NCBI RefSeq assembly: GCF_014653945.1
Contig: NZ_BNAU01000005.1
Coordinates: 478,088-542,087 of the forward strand
Direction: 5' to 3'
Length of the DNA stretch: 64,000 nucleotides
Origin: Amycolatopsis deserti
GTDB lineage: Bacteria > Actinomycetota > Actinomycetes > Mycobacteriales > Pseudonocardiaceae
Both the position numbers and the translations under genes were made by a program. The notes beneath the pieces were generated by a model. That model saw nothing but the letters and a program-made list of their open reading frames with translations. It was not told the DNA's origin and did no database searches. Numbering within the stretch: position 1 is the stretch's first letter; each line of letters starts with the position of its first letter. Below are positions 24,093-33,321 of the stretch, piece by piece.

Positions 24093-24689
24093 ATGACCGG
24101 CGTGAAGCGTGGATCTTTCTTCCGGACAGCAGCGGTGGTGGTGGCGGCGCTGACCGCCTCGGCGTGCGGATCGTCCTCTTCGGACGCTCCGGCCCCGCCG
24201 GCGACGAGCAGCAGCACCCCGCCGCCCATCGTGGAACCCACTACGCCGCCGGGCACTTCGCTGACCGTCGGGCAGCGCGCGGTGGTCAGCTACTCCGACG
24301 GGATCGACGAGGGTCTGCTGGCGATCACGGTGACCGCGATCGAGCAGGCGGACCAGAACGAGTTCCGGACCACGTTCGGGGACAGGGCGCAGGGGCTGAC
24401 GCCGTACTGCATCCGCTACACCGTGGAGAACCTGACCGGGATCGACTTCGGCACCAAGGTCGGCCCGAAGCTGGAGGCCCTGGTCGGCGACGGGGAGACC
24501 ACGGGAACGTTCATCACGGGCGACATCCCGAGCTGCGCCCCACGCCTCTCCCCCGGCGACTTCGACCACCCCGGCGCGCGGTACGAAAACGCAGACCTCG
24601 ACGCGACCTCCCCGGACGCCCCGGTGGTGGCGGCCCGCTACGACGGCAACGACTACGACGGCAGTCCGCTGGTGTGGCGAATGCCCTGA
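24093..24689 (+). CDS. Putative lipoprotein
   Basis: A 198-residue protein with a signal peptide (KRGSFFRTAAVVVAALTASA) and lipobox Cys25 followed by a Ser/Pro/Thr-rich linker. The mature part has an Ig-like/DUF4352-like pattern: GTSLTVGQRAVVSYSDG, ITVTAIEQADQNEF and RYTVENLTGIDFGT. DUF4352-type lipoproteins are exported and membrane anchored with unknown function. Starts at 24075 and 24102 are in frame; ATG 24093 gives the normal signal length. It follows the GNAT gene closely but may be an independent unit. It ends at a strong hairpin. Confidence 0.8.
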   Translation: MTGVKRGSFFRTAAVVVAALTASACGSSSSDAPAPPATSSSTPPPIVEPTTPPGTSLTVGQRAVVSYSDGIDEGLLAITVTAIEQADQNEFRTTFGDRAQGLTPYCIRYTVENLTGIDFGTKVGPKLEALVGDGETTGTFITGDIPSCAPRLSPGDFDHPGARYENADLDATSPDAPVVAARYDGNDYDGSPLVWRMP

Positions 24690-24736
24690 CCCCGCGTGCG
24701 GTGCCGGCGGGGTGGTGCACGGTGGCCGCCGGGTAC

Positions 24737-24781
24737 CACTTCCGCCTCCGGCGCCGGGTCACGGCGCCGGAGGCGGAAGTG
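24737..24781. terminator. Strong bidirectional terminator with 20-bp stem
   Basis: CACTTCCGCCTCCGGCGCCG (24737-24756) and its exact complement (24762-24781) flank a 5-nt loop GGTCA. It lies between the convergent lipoprotein and CoA-transferase genes. Confidence 0.85.
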
Positions 24782-24905
24782 CCACTCGGACTGTGAAGGT
24801 GGCGCAGGCGAGGCCGCTGCGGGTAGGCGGCGTCGGAGGGCCGGGCGAGCTGTCGATCAGTTGTCCCCCGGTCCGGTCCTACCCGGCCGGACCCCGTGCG
24901 GAGCC

Positions 24906-25547
24906 CTAGCCGGCGACCGGCTCCAGCACCTTCGCGCCCGTCTTCTCCCGTAGCTCCTCCTCCGACACGTCCGGCGCGAGCCGCACCAGGCGGAGGCCCT
25001 CGGGGGTCACGTCCAGCACCGCCAGGTCCGTGATGATCCGGTCCACCACGCCCGCGCCGGTCAGCGGCAGCGTGCACGTCTCGACGATCTTGGGGCTGCC
25101 GTCCTTCGCCACGTGGTCGGTGATCACGATGATCCGCTTGGTGCCCGCGACCAGGTCCATCGCACCGCCCATGCCCTTCACCAGCGCGCCGGGCACGGTC
25201 CAGTTCGCCAGGTCACCGTTGGCCGCCACCTGCAGGGCACCGAGGATCGCCAGGTCGATGTGCCCGCCGCGGATCATGGCGAACGACGTCGCCGAGTCGA
25301 AGAAGCTCGCGCCGGGCTGGACGGTCACCGTCTGCTTGCCGGCGTTGATCAGGTCGGCGTCCTCCTCGCCCTCGAACGGGAACGGGCCCAGACCGAGGAT
25401 CCCGTTCTCGCTCTGCAGGGTCACCCGCACGCCGTCCGGGATGTGGTTGGCCACCAGCGTGGGGATCCCGATGCCGAGGTTGACGTAGTCCCCGTCACGC
25501 AGTTCCGCCGCCGCCAGCGCGGCCATCTCGTCGCGGCTCCAGCCCAT
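24906..25547 (-). CDS. 3-oxoacid CoA-transferase subunit B
   Basis: A 213-residue CoA-transferase beta subunit: [19 protein letters not shown] at 16-34, catalytic Glu47 within LQSENGILG, and GGAMDLVAG. It joins the alpha subunit to move CoA from succinyl-CoA to a 3-oxo acid (PcaJ/ScoB type), as in beta-ketoadipate or acetoacetate use. ATG 25547 follows GGAGG at about 7 nt; the GTG at 25553 would place GGAGG one base away. The alpha stop overlaps this region, so the genes are coupled. Confidence 0.92.
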   Translation of the reverse strand: MGWSRDEMAALAAAELRDGDYVNLGIGIPTLVANHIPDGVRVTLQSENGILGLGPFPFEGEEDADLINAGKQTVTVQPGASFFDSATSFAMIRGGHIDLAILGALQVAANGDLANWTVPGALVKGMGGAMDLVAGTKRIIVITDHVAKDGSPKIVETCTLPLTGAGVVDRIITDLAVLDVTPEGLRLVRLAPDVSEEELREKTGAKVLEPVAG

Positions 25548-25549
25548 GG

Positions 25550-26266
25550 TCACGCCTCCGTTCCGGCGAGCGCCCGCGGGCGCACCGTGCGCTTCTCGAT
25601 CTCCTTCTCCCGCGGCGTGGCGACCACCAGGCGGTCGACGAACACGCCGGGGGTGGTCACCAGGTCCGGGTCGACGTAGCCGTCGAGCAGGACCTCGGTC
25701 TCCGCCACCGTCACCCGGCCGCACGTGGCGACCACCGGGTTGAAGTTGCGGGCCGCCATCCGGTACACGAGGTTGCCCTCGCGGTCGGCGGTGTGCGCGT
25801 GCACCAGCGCCAGGTCGGCGACGATGCCGCGCTCCTGCACGTAGGTCTCGCCGTCGAACTCGGCGTGCGGCTTGCCCTCGGCGACGGGCGTGCCGACCCC
25901 GGTCTTGGTGTAGAACGCCGGAATCCCGGCGCCACCGGCGCGCATCCGCTCGGCCAGCGTGCCCTGCGGCGCGAACTCGACCTCGACCGAGCCGTCCAGG
26001 TACTGCTGCGCGAACAGCTTGTTCTCCCCGACGTAGGACGCGATCACCTTGCGGACCTGCTTGTTCTCCAGCAGCAGCCCGAGCCCCTTGCCGTCCACGC
26101 CCATGTTGTTCGACACGATCGTCAGGTCGCGGACCCCGGAGTCGCGGACGACCTCGATCAGGTCGTAGGGGATTCCGGACAGGCCGAACCCGCCGACCGC
26201 GATCGTCATGCCGTCCCGCAGCGCGCCGGCCATCGCGTCGGCGGCCGCGCCGAACACCTTGGACAC
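25550..26266 (-). CDS. 3-oxoacid CoA-transferase subunit A
   Basis: A 238-residue CoA-transferase alpha subunit: [20 protein letters not shown] near 19-38, [15 protein letters not shown] and [15 protein letters not shown] near 110-126. It is the PcaI/ScoA type partner of the beta subunit. GTG 26266 follows AAGGAGA. The divergent IclR gene and its palindrome suggest substrate-dependent control, as in PcaR-like systems. Whether the substrate is 3-oxoadipate or acetoacetate is not clear, since no other pca or ketogenesis gene is in view. Confidence 0.92.
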   Translation of the reverse strand: MSKVFGAAADAMAGALRDGMTIAVGGFGLSGIPYDLIEVVRDSGVRDLTIVSNNMGVDGKGLGLLLENKQVRKVIASYVGENKLFAQQYLDGSVEVEFAPQGTLAERMRAGGAGIPAFYTKTGVGTPVAEGKPHAEFDGETYVQERGIVADLALVHAHTADREGNLVYRMAARNFNPVVATCGRVTVAETEVLLDGYVDPDLVTTPGVFVDRLVVATPREKEIEKRTVRPRALAGTEA

Positions 26267-26385
26267 GTGAACTCTCCTTCGAGCGTCCGTGGAATGAGCA
26301 CCTGTCCGCAGTCAAGACGACCTGGGGAAACCCGGTCAAGCGAGCACTCTGGATCTCTCGGCAGATGAACATCCCGGGTGCGGGC

Positions 26386-26400
26386 GTCCACTGAGTGGAC
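26386..26400. promoter_or_regulatory. Palindromic operator at IclR gene
   Basis: GTCCAC-TGA-GTGGAC, perfect 6-bp arms. It is directly followed by TACCAT (26402-26407) and the IclR ATG at 26414, so it overlaps the promoter and is well placed for autorepression and for control of the divergent CoA-transferase genes. Confidence 0.6.
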
Positions 26401-26413
26401 ATACCATGGGGGC

Positions 26414-27190
26414 ATGCCGCCTGCCCATGTGATCGGCCGGGCCGCGATCGTGCTGCGCGCGCTGTCCGCGGCGGGCGAGCCCGGCGCGTCGACGTCGGAC
26501 GTGGCGCGCCTGACCGGGCTGGCGCGCCCGACGGTCCACCGGCTGCTCGCCGCGCTGGCCGACGAGGGGTTCGTCGACCGCGACCAGCGCAGCGGCCAGT
26601 GGTACCTCGGTCCGGAGTTGTACCTGCTGGGCGAGTCGGCGGCCGCGCGCTACGACGTGACGCAACACGCGCGGGCGAGCGTGCACCGGCTCGCGGCGGC
26701 GACCGGGGAGAGCGCGTTCTTCTCCGCCCGCCGCGGTGACGAGACGGTGTGCCTGCTGCGCGAGGACGGCGACTTCCCGATCCGGTCGTTCGTGCTGTAC
26801 GAGGGCGCTCGGTTCCCGCTGGGGGTGGTGTCGGCCGGGCTGGTCGTGCTGTCGCTGCTGTCCGACCGGGAGATCGACGAGTACCTTGCGCGGGTGGACC
26901 TCACGCAGCGGTGGGGCGAGGCGCACGCGCCGGGGCCGTTGCGCGAGCGGATCGCCGAGACGCGGGAGCGCGGGTACGCCGTCAACCCGGGGCTGGTGGT
27001 CGAGGGCAGCTGGGGCATGGCGGCGGCGGTGTTCGGCTCGTCCGGCGAGCCGGCGTGGGCGCTGACGCTGACCGGGGTGGAGTCCCGCTTCCGCGAGCCG
27101 CGGCGGACGCAGATGGGCGCGCTGCTGCTCAAGGAGGCCCACGCACTGACGACCACACTGCGCGCGGACCGGCGCTGGGCGGCTCAGTAG
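26414..27190 (+). CDS. IclR family transcriptional regulator
   Basis: A 258-residue regulator: winged helix at about 1-65 ([23 protein letters not shown], then [13 protein letters not shown]) and an IclR effector domain including [23 protein letters not shown] and [21 protein letters not shown]. It likely controls the divergent CoA-transferase pair. ATG 26414 lies 6 nt after TACCAT with no ribosome site (leaderless type). The last 7 codons and stop are part of a terminator hairpin, so its own 3' end supplies half of the stem. Confidence 0.92.
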   Translation: MPPAHVIGRAAIVLRALSAAGEPGASTSDVARLTGLARPTVHRLLAALADEGFVDRDQRSGQWYLGPELYLLGESAAARYDVTQHARASVHRLAAATGESAFFSARRGDETVCLLREDGDFPIRSFVLYEGARFPLGVVSAGLVVLSLLSDREIDEYLARVDLTQRWGEAHAPGPLRERIAETRERGYAVNPGLVVEGSWGMAAAVFGSSGEPAWALTLTGVESRFREPRRTQMGALLLKEAHALTTTLRADRRWAAQ

Positions 27191-27208
27191 GCCGCCCAGC
27201 GCCGGTCC
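27166..27208. terminator. Terminator formed partly by IclR coding sequence
   Basis: GGACCGGCGCTGGGCGGC (27166-27183, IclR codons) pairs exactly with 27191-27208 downstream, giving an 18-bp stem. The loop TCAGTAG holds the IclR stop codon (27188-27190). It also serves the convergent oxidoreductase gene that ends at 27217. Confidence 0.8.
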
Positions 27209-27216
27209 GTTCGTCG

Positions 27217-28386
27217 TCAGCGGTCCAGCGTCCGCAGCGCCCGCTGGTACAGGCGCCGCGCCTCGGTCAGGTCGCCGTGCGCCTGCCGGTCCATCCCCAG
27301 CGCGGTCAGCCCGGCGGCCGACACCTCGGGGGTGCGCCGGGTCAGGTGCCGCACCACGTACTCGGCGTCGCGGCCCGCTCCGCCGACCAGCATCGAGCTG
27401 AACGAGTGCAGGAACGGCAGCCCGACGAAGTACAGCCCGGGCACCGAGGTCACGCCGCGCTCCTGCTCGGGGTAGCCGTCCGGACCGGTCACGGGCAGGT
27501 CGATCCAGCCGTAGTCGGGACGGAAACCGGTGCACCACACGACGTTCGCCACGTCCAGCACCCGCCCGCCGGCCAGCACCGGCATGCCGTCGCGCACCCC
27601 GGTGGTCTTGTCGACGACCCGCTCGACGCCGGCCTCGCGCAGGTCCTCCTTCTTGACCCGGATCAGCGGCCCGCCGTGCCCGCGCACCTCTTCCCGCAGC
27701 TTGCGGCCCACCGGCCGGTCGACCGTCAGGATCCGCGTCGCGGCGAACCACAGCACCCGCAGGGCCACCGACGCGACCCGGCTTTCGAAGTGGAACGGGA
27801 TTTCGCCGGTGTCCGTGCCGGACAGGATCGTCGGGTGCTCGCGGGCCACCTCGTAGGCGATGTCCGCGCCGGAGTGGCTCGCCCCCACGACCAGCACCGG
27901 CCCCGGCCGCAATTGCGCGGGGTTGCGGTACTCGCTCGAGTGCATCTGGCGGATCCGCGGGCTGAGCTCGCCGGCGAAGGCCGGGATGGACGGCGCGCCC
28001 CACACGCCGGAGGCGACCACCACGTTCGCCGCCTCGAACCGCTGGTCCCCCGCGGCGACCACGAACCGTCCGTCCTCCTGCGACAGCCGGTCGACCCGGG
28101 TGCCGCAGCGCACCGGCAGTTCGAACCGCCGCGCGTAGGCCTCCAGGTAGTCGGCCATCTCGTCGCGGGTGGGGAAACTGCCCGGCGGCGCGGGGAACCG
28201 CATCCCCGGCAGGCCGTCGTAGCGCGCCGGGCTGAACAGCCGCAGCGAGTCCCAGTGCCGGCGCCACGAGTCGCCGATCCGCTCGTGCGCGTCGAGGATC
28301 ACGAACCGCCTGCCGTCGCGGGCCAGGTGGTACCCGGCCGAAAGCCCGGCCTGCCCGCCGCCGATGACCACCGTGTCGAACCTCAT
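27217..28386 (-). CDS. FAD/NAD(P)-dependent oxidoreductase, CzcO/flavin monooxygenase-like
   Basis: A 389-residue protein with two Rossmann motifs: VVIGGGQAGLSAGYHLAR at 6-23 (FAD) and VLVVGASHSGADIAYEV near 165-181 (NADPH). ERIGDSWRRHWDSLRLFSP and RQMHSSEYRNP, and a late VVWCTGFRPDYGWIDLPV, fit CzcO/FMO-like monooxygenases. These oxidise heteroatoms or ketones. It is shorter than classical Baeyer-Villiger enzymes. No partner gene is adjacent. It is convergent with IclR through a shared terminator, and the promoter lies in 28387-28510. Confidence 0.88.
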   Translation of the reverse strand: MRFDTVVIGGGQAGLSAGYHLARDGRRFVILDAHERIGDSWRRHWDSLRLFSPARYDGLPGMRFPAPPGSFPTRDEMADYLEAYARRFELPVRCGTRVDRLSQEDGRFVVAAGDQRFEAANVVVASGVWGAPSIPAFAGELSPRIRQMHSSEYRNPAQLRPGPVLVVGASHSGADIAYEVAREHPTILSGTDTGEIPFHFESRVASVALRVLWFAATRILTVDRPVGRKLREEVRGHGGPLIRVKKEDLREAGVERVVDKTTGVRDGMPVLAGGRVLDVANVVWCTGFRPDYGWIDLPVTGPDGYPEQERGVTSVPGLYFVGLPFLHSFSSMLVGGAGRDAEYVVRHLTRRTPEVSAAGLTALGMDRQAHGDLTEARRLYQRALRTLDR

Positions 28387-28510
28387 CGTCCACCTCCTGT
28401 TTCGAGGAGACCGACGCTAGGCCGGGCCCGGCCGCGGTCACTTCGGGCGAACGACCCAAACCCCGCCGCGCGGCATGGGTAGTTCTGCCCAGGCGGTGTC
28501 CGGTGACCGG

Positions 28511-30121
28511 TCAGCCGATCCGGTGCTGGAACGCGTACGCCGCCGCCGCGGTGCGCGAGCCCACCCCGAGCTTGGTGAAGATGTTGCTGACGTGCCGCGC
28601 CACGGTCTTTTCGCTCAGCACCAGCTCCCGGGCGATGCCGCGGTTCGTGGCGCCGGCGGCCAGCAGCCGCAGCACCTCGGTCTCGCGCGGGCTGAGCGGC
28701 GACGCGCCGCGCCGGGAGTCACGCAGGCGCGCCAGGTCCGGTTCGGCGCCGAGCCGCGCGAACACCTCCGCCGCGGCGTCCAGTTCCACCTCCGCGGCGT
28801 CCTCGTCGCCGAGCGCCCGGCAGGCCAGCCCGACGAGGACCCGGGTCCGGGCGGCCTCGTAGGGCGCGTCCAGCTCGCACCACAACCGCAGCGCGGTCCG
28901 CAACGCCGGCAGCGCTGCCGGCTCCTCGCCCGCGGCGAGGCACACCGAACCGGTCGCGAAGGAGGCCAGTGCCCGCAGCGCCGCCGTGCGGAACCGGCCG
29001 GCGATCGCGGTCAGCTCGGCGGCCGCCGCCCGGGCGTGCCCGGGGTCGCCGTTCCCGATCGCGGCGTCGACCTGCGCGGGCAGCAGGCGGGAGCGGCTGA
29101 TGTCGTCCTCGGCCTCGCCCAGCGCGCGGCGCAGGGACGCGTCCGCCGCGTCGGCGCGGCCCTGGGCGAGGCGCAGCAGCGCGAGGCCGGGCTGGATGTC
29201 CCAGCCGCTCTCGCCGGCGCGGCGGTAAGAGCGTTCCGCGTCGGTGAACTCGCCGCGCAGCCGGTGGATCTCGGCGAGCTGGTAGTAGGCCATGCCGGCC
29301 ACCACCTGCCCGAACCGCTGGTCCAGCCGCGCGCACGCGGTCCGCGCCTCCCGGATCGCGTCCGGCCAGTCGCCGACGAGCTGCAGCAGTTCGGACCGGT
29401 GCACGCGGCAGATGCCGGAGTAGGCGCCGGTGAACTGGGGCGTCGCGTCGCACCAGGCGTTCACCGCGGCCGTCCACTCACGGGCGCGGCCCAGCTCGTG
29501 GACGTCCCGGCAGGCGGCGATCATGCTGCAGTACATCCAGCCGGTCACCTGCGAGGAGCACGCGCCGGCGGTGATGTCGAGCATCGCCTCGTCGAACAAC
29601 GCGAGCCCCTCATCGACGCGGCCCTGCGCGAGCCGGGCCCGTCCCTGGGCCTGGAGGCCGATGGCCACCAGATCGCGGTCGCCGCACCGGTTGCCCAGCT
29701 CGACGGCCTCCGCGGCGGTGGCGTAGGCGGCGTCCCCGGTCTGCCGCTCGGCCTCGCTGATCAGCAGGTATCCGCGCTGCGCGCAGTCCGGGTCGGTCGC
29801 CAGCAGCCGCGCCGCGCGGGCGATCCAGCCCTGGGCGCGGGAGAACTCGCCCTGGAACGCGCACACCTCGCGCAGCCAGAAGGCGCACCGCACGGCCCGT
29901 CCGACGGCGCCGGCCCGCGCGTGCTGCTCGTAGCAGCGGCGGAACGCGTCGGCGGCCTCGTCCGGGCGGCCCAGGAACAGGGCCAGCTCGCCGAGGCGCT
30001 CCAGATCCGGCAGCCCGAGCGGGGTGTCCCGGTCGACGGCGGCCAGGGTGTCACAGGCGTCGGCCCAGGCCCGCCGGTCGTAAGCCGCGCCGGCCCGCTC
30101 GAGCAGGACGCGCGTGTCCAT
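28511..30121 (-). CDS. LuxR-type regulator with TPR-like sensor region
   Basis: A 536-residue protein. Residues about 1-465 are a repeating helical TPR-like solenoid rich in Ala/Leu/Arg, with no P-loop. Residues 470-536 hold a GerE/LuxR helix-turn-helix: [20 protein letters not shown], then [16 protein letters not shown]. It resembles MalT/LAL-like regulators lacking the ATPase. TTTAAT lies 6 nt upstream of the ATG at 30121, consistent with a leaderless mRNA. Targets are not evident from the neighbours. Confidence 0.88.
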   Translation of the reverse strand: MDTRVLLERAGAAYDRRAWADACDTLAAVDRDTPLGLPDLERLGELALFLGRPDEAADAFRRCYEQHARAGAVGRAVRCAFWLREVCAFQGEFSRAQGWIARAARLLATDPDCAQRGYLLISEAERQTGDAAYATAAEAVELGNRCGDRDLVAIGLQAQGRARLAQGRVDEGLALFDEAMLDITAGACSSQVTGWMYCSMIAACRDVHELGRAREWTAAVNAWCDATPQFTGAYSGICRVHRSELLQLVGDWPDAIREARTACARLDQRFGQVVAGMAYYQLAEIHRLRGEFTDAERSYRRAGESGWDIQPGLALLRLAQGRADAADASLRRALGEAEDDISRSRLLPAQVDAAIGNGDPGHARAAAAELTAIAGRFRTAALRALASFATGSVCLAAGEEPAALPALRTALRLWCELDAPYEAARTRVLVGLACRALGDEDAAEVELDAAAEVFARLGAEPDLARLRDSRRGASPLSPRETEVLRLLAAGATNRGIARELVLSEKTVARHVSNIFTKLGVGSRTAAAAYAFQHRIG

Positions 30122-30169
30122 CGGGTCATTAAACGCCCGCGGTGCGGCCGTGACCAGGGCCGTTCGCGG

Positions 30170-31621
30170 TCAGGGTGCGCGCGGCAGGTCCCGCCGTTCG
30201 AAGTCCGTGCGCAGGGCGGCGCACCGGGCGCGGCCCCGCTCGTAGAGGCGGCCGAACACGAACGCGTCGGTCACCGAGTCACCCATCCGTTGCCGCAGGA
30301 ACTGGCCCGCGCTCACCAGGTCGTGGTAGTCGCCCAGTTCGCGCTGCACCGACTTCACCGCCCGCCGCCACGAGCGGACCCGCTTGCCCAGCACCGGTCG
30401 CGCGACGTCCGCCACGTACCGCGCCGCCTTCGCCTTCTTGCGCACCTCGTGCAGGGCGGCGTCCGGGTCACGCGCGTCGCGCACGGCCGCCACCGCCGCC
30501 GTCAGCCGCCGGTCCGCGCGGCGCAGGGCCTTCCGCAGCTCGCGGCGCCCGGATTCCGCGGAGGTGGTCAGCGGCGGGTCGGCCACCCACTCGTCGAGCG
30601 CGCCCAGCAGCCGCGCGTACCGCTCGCCGGTCAGCTCTGCCAGCAGCACCCGCCGGTCCCGCTCGGCGGCTTCGTCCAAACGCGACTCGAGGGTGCGGCG
30701 GGCGTGCTCGGTTTCCGGCTCGCGCGGGAACTTCGCCAGCTCACCCAGCAGGGTCTCGCGCCGGACCTCGCCGTCCCGCGCCGGGGACAGCACGCGCCCC
30801 GCCCACTTCAGCTCGTCGGCCAGCGCCTTCGCCCGCTCGCGCACGAAGAGCCGCCGGTAGCCGCGCAACGCGCTGCGCGCCCGCCGCATCGCGACCCGCA
30901 GCTGGTGCACCGCGTCGTCGTCCCCGCGCCGGACGCCTTCGTCGTGCCGCCGGATCGCCTCGACCTGCGCGCGCAGGTAGGCCATCACGGTCTCCCCGGC
31001 GTTGCCCGGCTCGCCGGGCGCGGCGAGGTCGGCGGCGAGCAGGCGCCGCAGCTTCGACGGCCAGTGCGCCGGGCGCACCCCGCCCGCGACGAGCGCCCGC
31101 GTGAGCGTGTCGAGCAGCTCGGGGTCGCCGGTGTCGAGTTCGACCTCGAGTTCACGCCAGCGGTCCAGGTGCGCGTGCTCGCCGGCCCGCTCGCCGTGGA
31201 CGTGGTCGTCGGTCAGCACGGCCAGCCGCCGCCCGTCGGCGGCGGTCAGGTCGTGGGTGAACCGGTCGACGCGCAGGTGGGCGATCTCGACGAGGTCCGC
31301 ACCACCGGTCCACTCGCGCGCGGCTTCGGCGAGTTCCCCGGGGAGCTGGTCGGCGGGCGGGAACTGGGTCTCTTCGCGGGCGCCGTCGGCGGCGGGACGC
31401 TTGAGGTGCCAGCCCGCGTCCTCCCCGCCGGTGCGCCTGCGCAGGGTCACGCCCGCGCGCGCCAGGCGGAGGTCGCGGGTGTCGTAGTAGGTGTTGTCCA
31501 GCCGGGACTCCCGCGGCGGGGCCTGATCGGCCACCGGTCCCACGCCCGCCAGCCGGGGCACCGGCCGTCCGTCGTCGAAGTCGAACTTCCGCTCCCGCTC
31601 GGTGACCGTTTTCGCGCCCAT
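30170..31621 (-). CDS. CYTH and CHAD domain protein
   Basis: A 483-residue protein. The N-terminal CYTH domain (about 1-200) has the ExExK motif at E8, E10 and K12, then TYYDTRDLRLARAGVTLRRR. The C-terminal CHAD domain (about 210-483) is a His-rich helical bundle with VHQLRVAMRRARSALR and HEVRKKAKAARYV. CYTH hydrolyses or binds triphosphates; CHAD binds polyphosphate. This combined form is common in actinomycetes, and a role at polyphosphate granules is the best guess. It is downstream of a short unknown gene on the same strand. Confidence 0.9.
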   Translation of the reverse strand: MGAKTVTERERKFDFDDGRPVPRLAGVGPVADQAPPRESRLDNTYYDTRDLRLARAGVTLRRRTGGEDAGWHLKRPAADGAREETQFPPADQLPGELAEAAREWTGGADLVEIAHLRVDRFTHDLTAADGRRLAVLTDDHVHGERAGEHAHLDRWRELEVELDTGDPELLDTLTRALVAGGVRPAHWPSKLRRLLAADLAAPGEPGNAGETVMAYLRAQVEAIRRHDEGVRRGDDDAVHQLRVAMRRARSALRGYRRLFVRERAKALADELKWAGRVLSPARDGEVRRETLLGELAKFPREPETEHARRTLESRLDEAAERDRRVLLAELTGERYARLLGALDEWVADPPLTTSAESGRRELRKALRRADRRLTAAVAAVRDARDPDAALHEVRKKAKAARYVADVARPVLGKRVRSWRRAVKSVQRELGDYHDLVSAGQFLRQRMGDSVTDAFVFGRLYERGRARCAALRTDFERRDLPRAP

Positions 31622-31655
31622 GTCGGGGAATTCCCCGGCTGTCCCCGGGGGAAAC

Positions 31656-32021
31656 TCAGCGCTGCCGCTGGCGAACGCCGGTGCAGGCGATCAGCTCCGC
31701 GCAGCCGGGACGCAGAAACACGATGTAGGCCCACGCGCCGTCGGCGGCTTCGACATACCCGCCCACCACCGGCTCATCACCCAGCTGTTCGAGGGCCTCG
31801 ACCGTGGCCCGCAGATCCAGGGTTGCGACACCGCGCCGCTCGGTGCTGCGAAGCCGTCGCCGGTAGGTGCTCACCAGATGATGAGCGGGCACTCGACTGT
31901 CGATCCAGACCTGGTAGTCCCCACCCTGCCGCAGCGCGAGCCGGGCGGCGCGGCACGCCCCGGTCGGCTGGTCCAGCAAGTCCGCCAGCGCTTCCCGGTC
32001 CACCCGACCCCCCTCAGCCAC
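31656..32021 (-). CDS. Conserved-looking protein of unknown function
   Basis: A 121-residue protein with mixed alpha/beta character, no membrane segment and no recognised motif. It contains YQVWIDSRVPAHHLVSTYRRRL and ATVEALEQLGDEPVVGGYVE. GTG 32021 gives the full length. A later GTG at 32003, which has GAGGGGGG upstream, would give 115 residues and may be the true start. Codon use matches the flanks. It lies in the same orientation between the CYTH-CHAD gene and the sugar operon, with no sign of coupling. Confidence 0.6.
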   Translation of the reverse strand: MAEGGRVDREALADLLDQPTGACRAARLALRQGGDYQVWIDSRVPAHHLVSTYRRRLRSTERRGVATLDLRATVEALEQLGDEPVVGGYVEAADGAWAYIVFLRPGCAELIACTGVRQRQR

Positions 32022-32040
32022 CGCGCTGCACGCTACCCGC

Positions 32041-33321
32041 CTACCGCACGCCGCGGATGGGCAGGATCAGCATCGCGCCCACCGCGGCCGCCGCCGCGCC
32101 GAGCAGGAACAGCGCCGGGAAGTTCTGCGGCATCGCCGCGGTGGCGCCGATCGACAACACCGCCGGGGCCACCGCCGGCACCACCGAGCCGGGCAGGTTG
32201 TTCGCGATGTTCATCAGCCCGAGGTCCTTCGCCGGGTTCGCCGGGTCCGGCAGCACCTCCGTCACCAGCGCGATGTCGACCGCGAAGTACACGCCCTGCC
32301 CCAGCCCGACGACCGCGATCGCGGCGAGGAAGAACGGGAACGAGTCCGCGACGGCCGCCAGCACGAGCCCGGCCGCGAAGATCGCCGCGGACGCGATCAC
32401 GAACGGCTTGCGCCGGCCGAGCCGGTCGGACGCCTTCGCCGCCACCGGGGCGAAGATCAGCGCCGCCGCGGTCAGCACCAGCGTCGACAGGAACACCGCG
32501 CCCGCCACCTCGGCCGGCGGGAAGCGCAGCACGATCATCAGGTAGAACGCCTGGTACGCCTGCACCGCCGCGACACCGAGGAACAGCAGGAACCGGCTCA
32601 GCCACGCCCAGGAGAAGTTCGCGTGCCGCACCGGATCGAGCCAGAACGTGCCGAGCAGCTCGCGCCGCCCGAACGCCGGGCGGTCCGCCTTGTGCAGCCG
32701 CGGATCCTTCAGCACCACCGCGAACAGCACACATCCGACGACCGCGATGGCCGCGGGCAGCAGGATCATCGCCGGCAGGTTCGGCGACACCAGCTGCGCC
32801 ACGAACAACCCGATCACCACACCGACCGGCAGGCTCAGCCCGACCACGGCCGACGCCGGTCCTCGTCGGTCCGGCGCGAACTGGTCCGGGATCACCGCGG
32901 TGATCGCCACCGTCGCCGAGGTCAGCCCGATCGCGGTGACGACCCCGGCGAGGGTCAGCGTCAGCGTGTTCGTGCCGGCGAGCATGCCGAGCGCGCCGAG
33001 CGCGAACAGCGCCGCGGCCAGCAGCAGGTAGGGCCGCCGCCGCCCGAGCCGTCCGGTCGTGCGGTCGGACAGCCGCCCGAACGCCGGGAACGCCACGAGC
33101 GCGCACAGGGCGCTGACCCCGGTGACGATCGAGACGATGGTCGTCGCGCCGACCGGGTCGATCAGCGTCGCCTTGAGCGACAGCGTCAGGACCGCGGGCA
33201 CCAGCTGGGCCATCGCCGCGCCGATCCCCGCGAAGCCGAGGAAGAACAGGAAGCTGCGGCCCGGGTTGGTCCAGGTGCGCGGCGTCGTCGTGGTGGTTCC
33301 GGGCAGGGAGGACGTACTCAT
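32041..33321 (-). CDS. MFS transporter, probable sugar carrier
   Basis: A 426-residue transporter with 12 predicted helices. It shows FPAFGRLSDRTTGRLGRRRPYLL near 80-102, a sugar-carrier (SLC45/GPH-like) motif, and a second RLGRRKPFV loop. The start ATG 33321 overlaps the GH3 stop by 4 nt, so the two products are made together. It may bring in a disaccharide or glycoside hydrolysed by that enzyme, or its aglycone-linked sugar. Confidence 0.82.
   Translation of the reverse strand: MSTSSLPGTTTTTPRTWTNPGRSFLFFLGFAGIGAAMAQLVPAVLTLSLKATLIDPVGATTIVSIVTGVSALCALVAFPAFGRLSDRTTGRLGRRRPYLLLAAALFALGALGMLAGTNTLTLTLAGVVTAIGLTSATVAITAVIPDQFAPDRRGPASAVVGLSLPVGVVIGLFVAQLVSPNLPAMILLPAAIAVVGCVLFAVVLKDPRLHKADRPAFGRRELLGTFWLDPVRHANFSWAWLSRFLLFLGVAAVQAYQAFYLMIVLRFPPAEVAGAVFLSTLVLTAAALIFAPVAAKASDRLGRRKPFVIASAAIFAAGLVLAAVADSFPFFLAAIAVVGLGQGVYFAVDIALVTEVLPDPANPAKDLGLMNIANNLPGSVVPAVAPAVLSIGATAAMPQNFPALFLLGAAAAAVGAMLILPIRGVR

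Noticed and set aside
28475-32545. A 1356-codon plus-strand open frame across the LuxR/TPR, CHAD and MFS region
   Set aside because: It is antisense to several genes with convincing domains and has Arg/Gln/Pro-rich translation typical of shadow frames.
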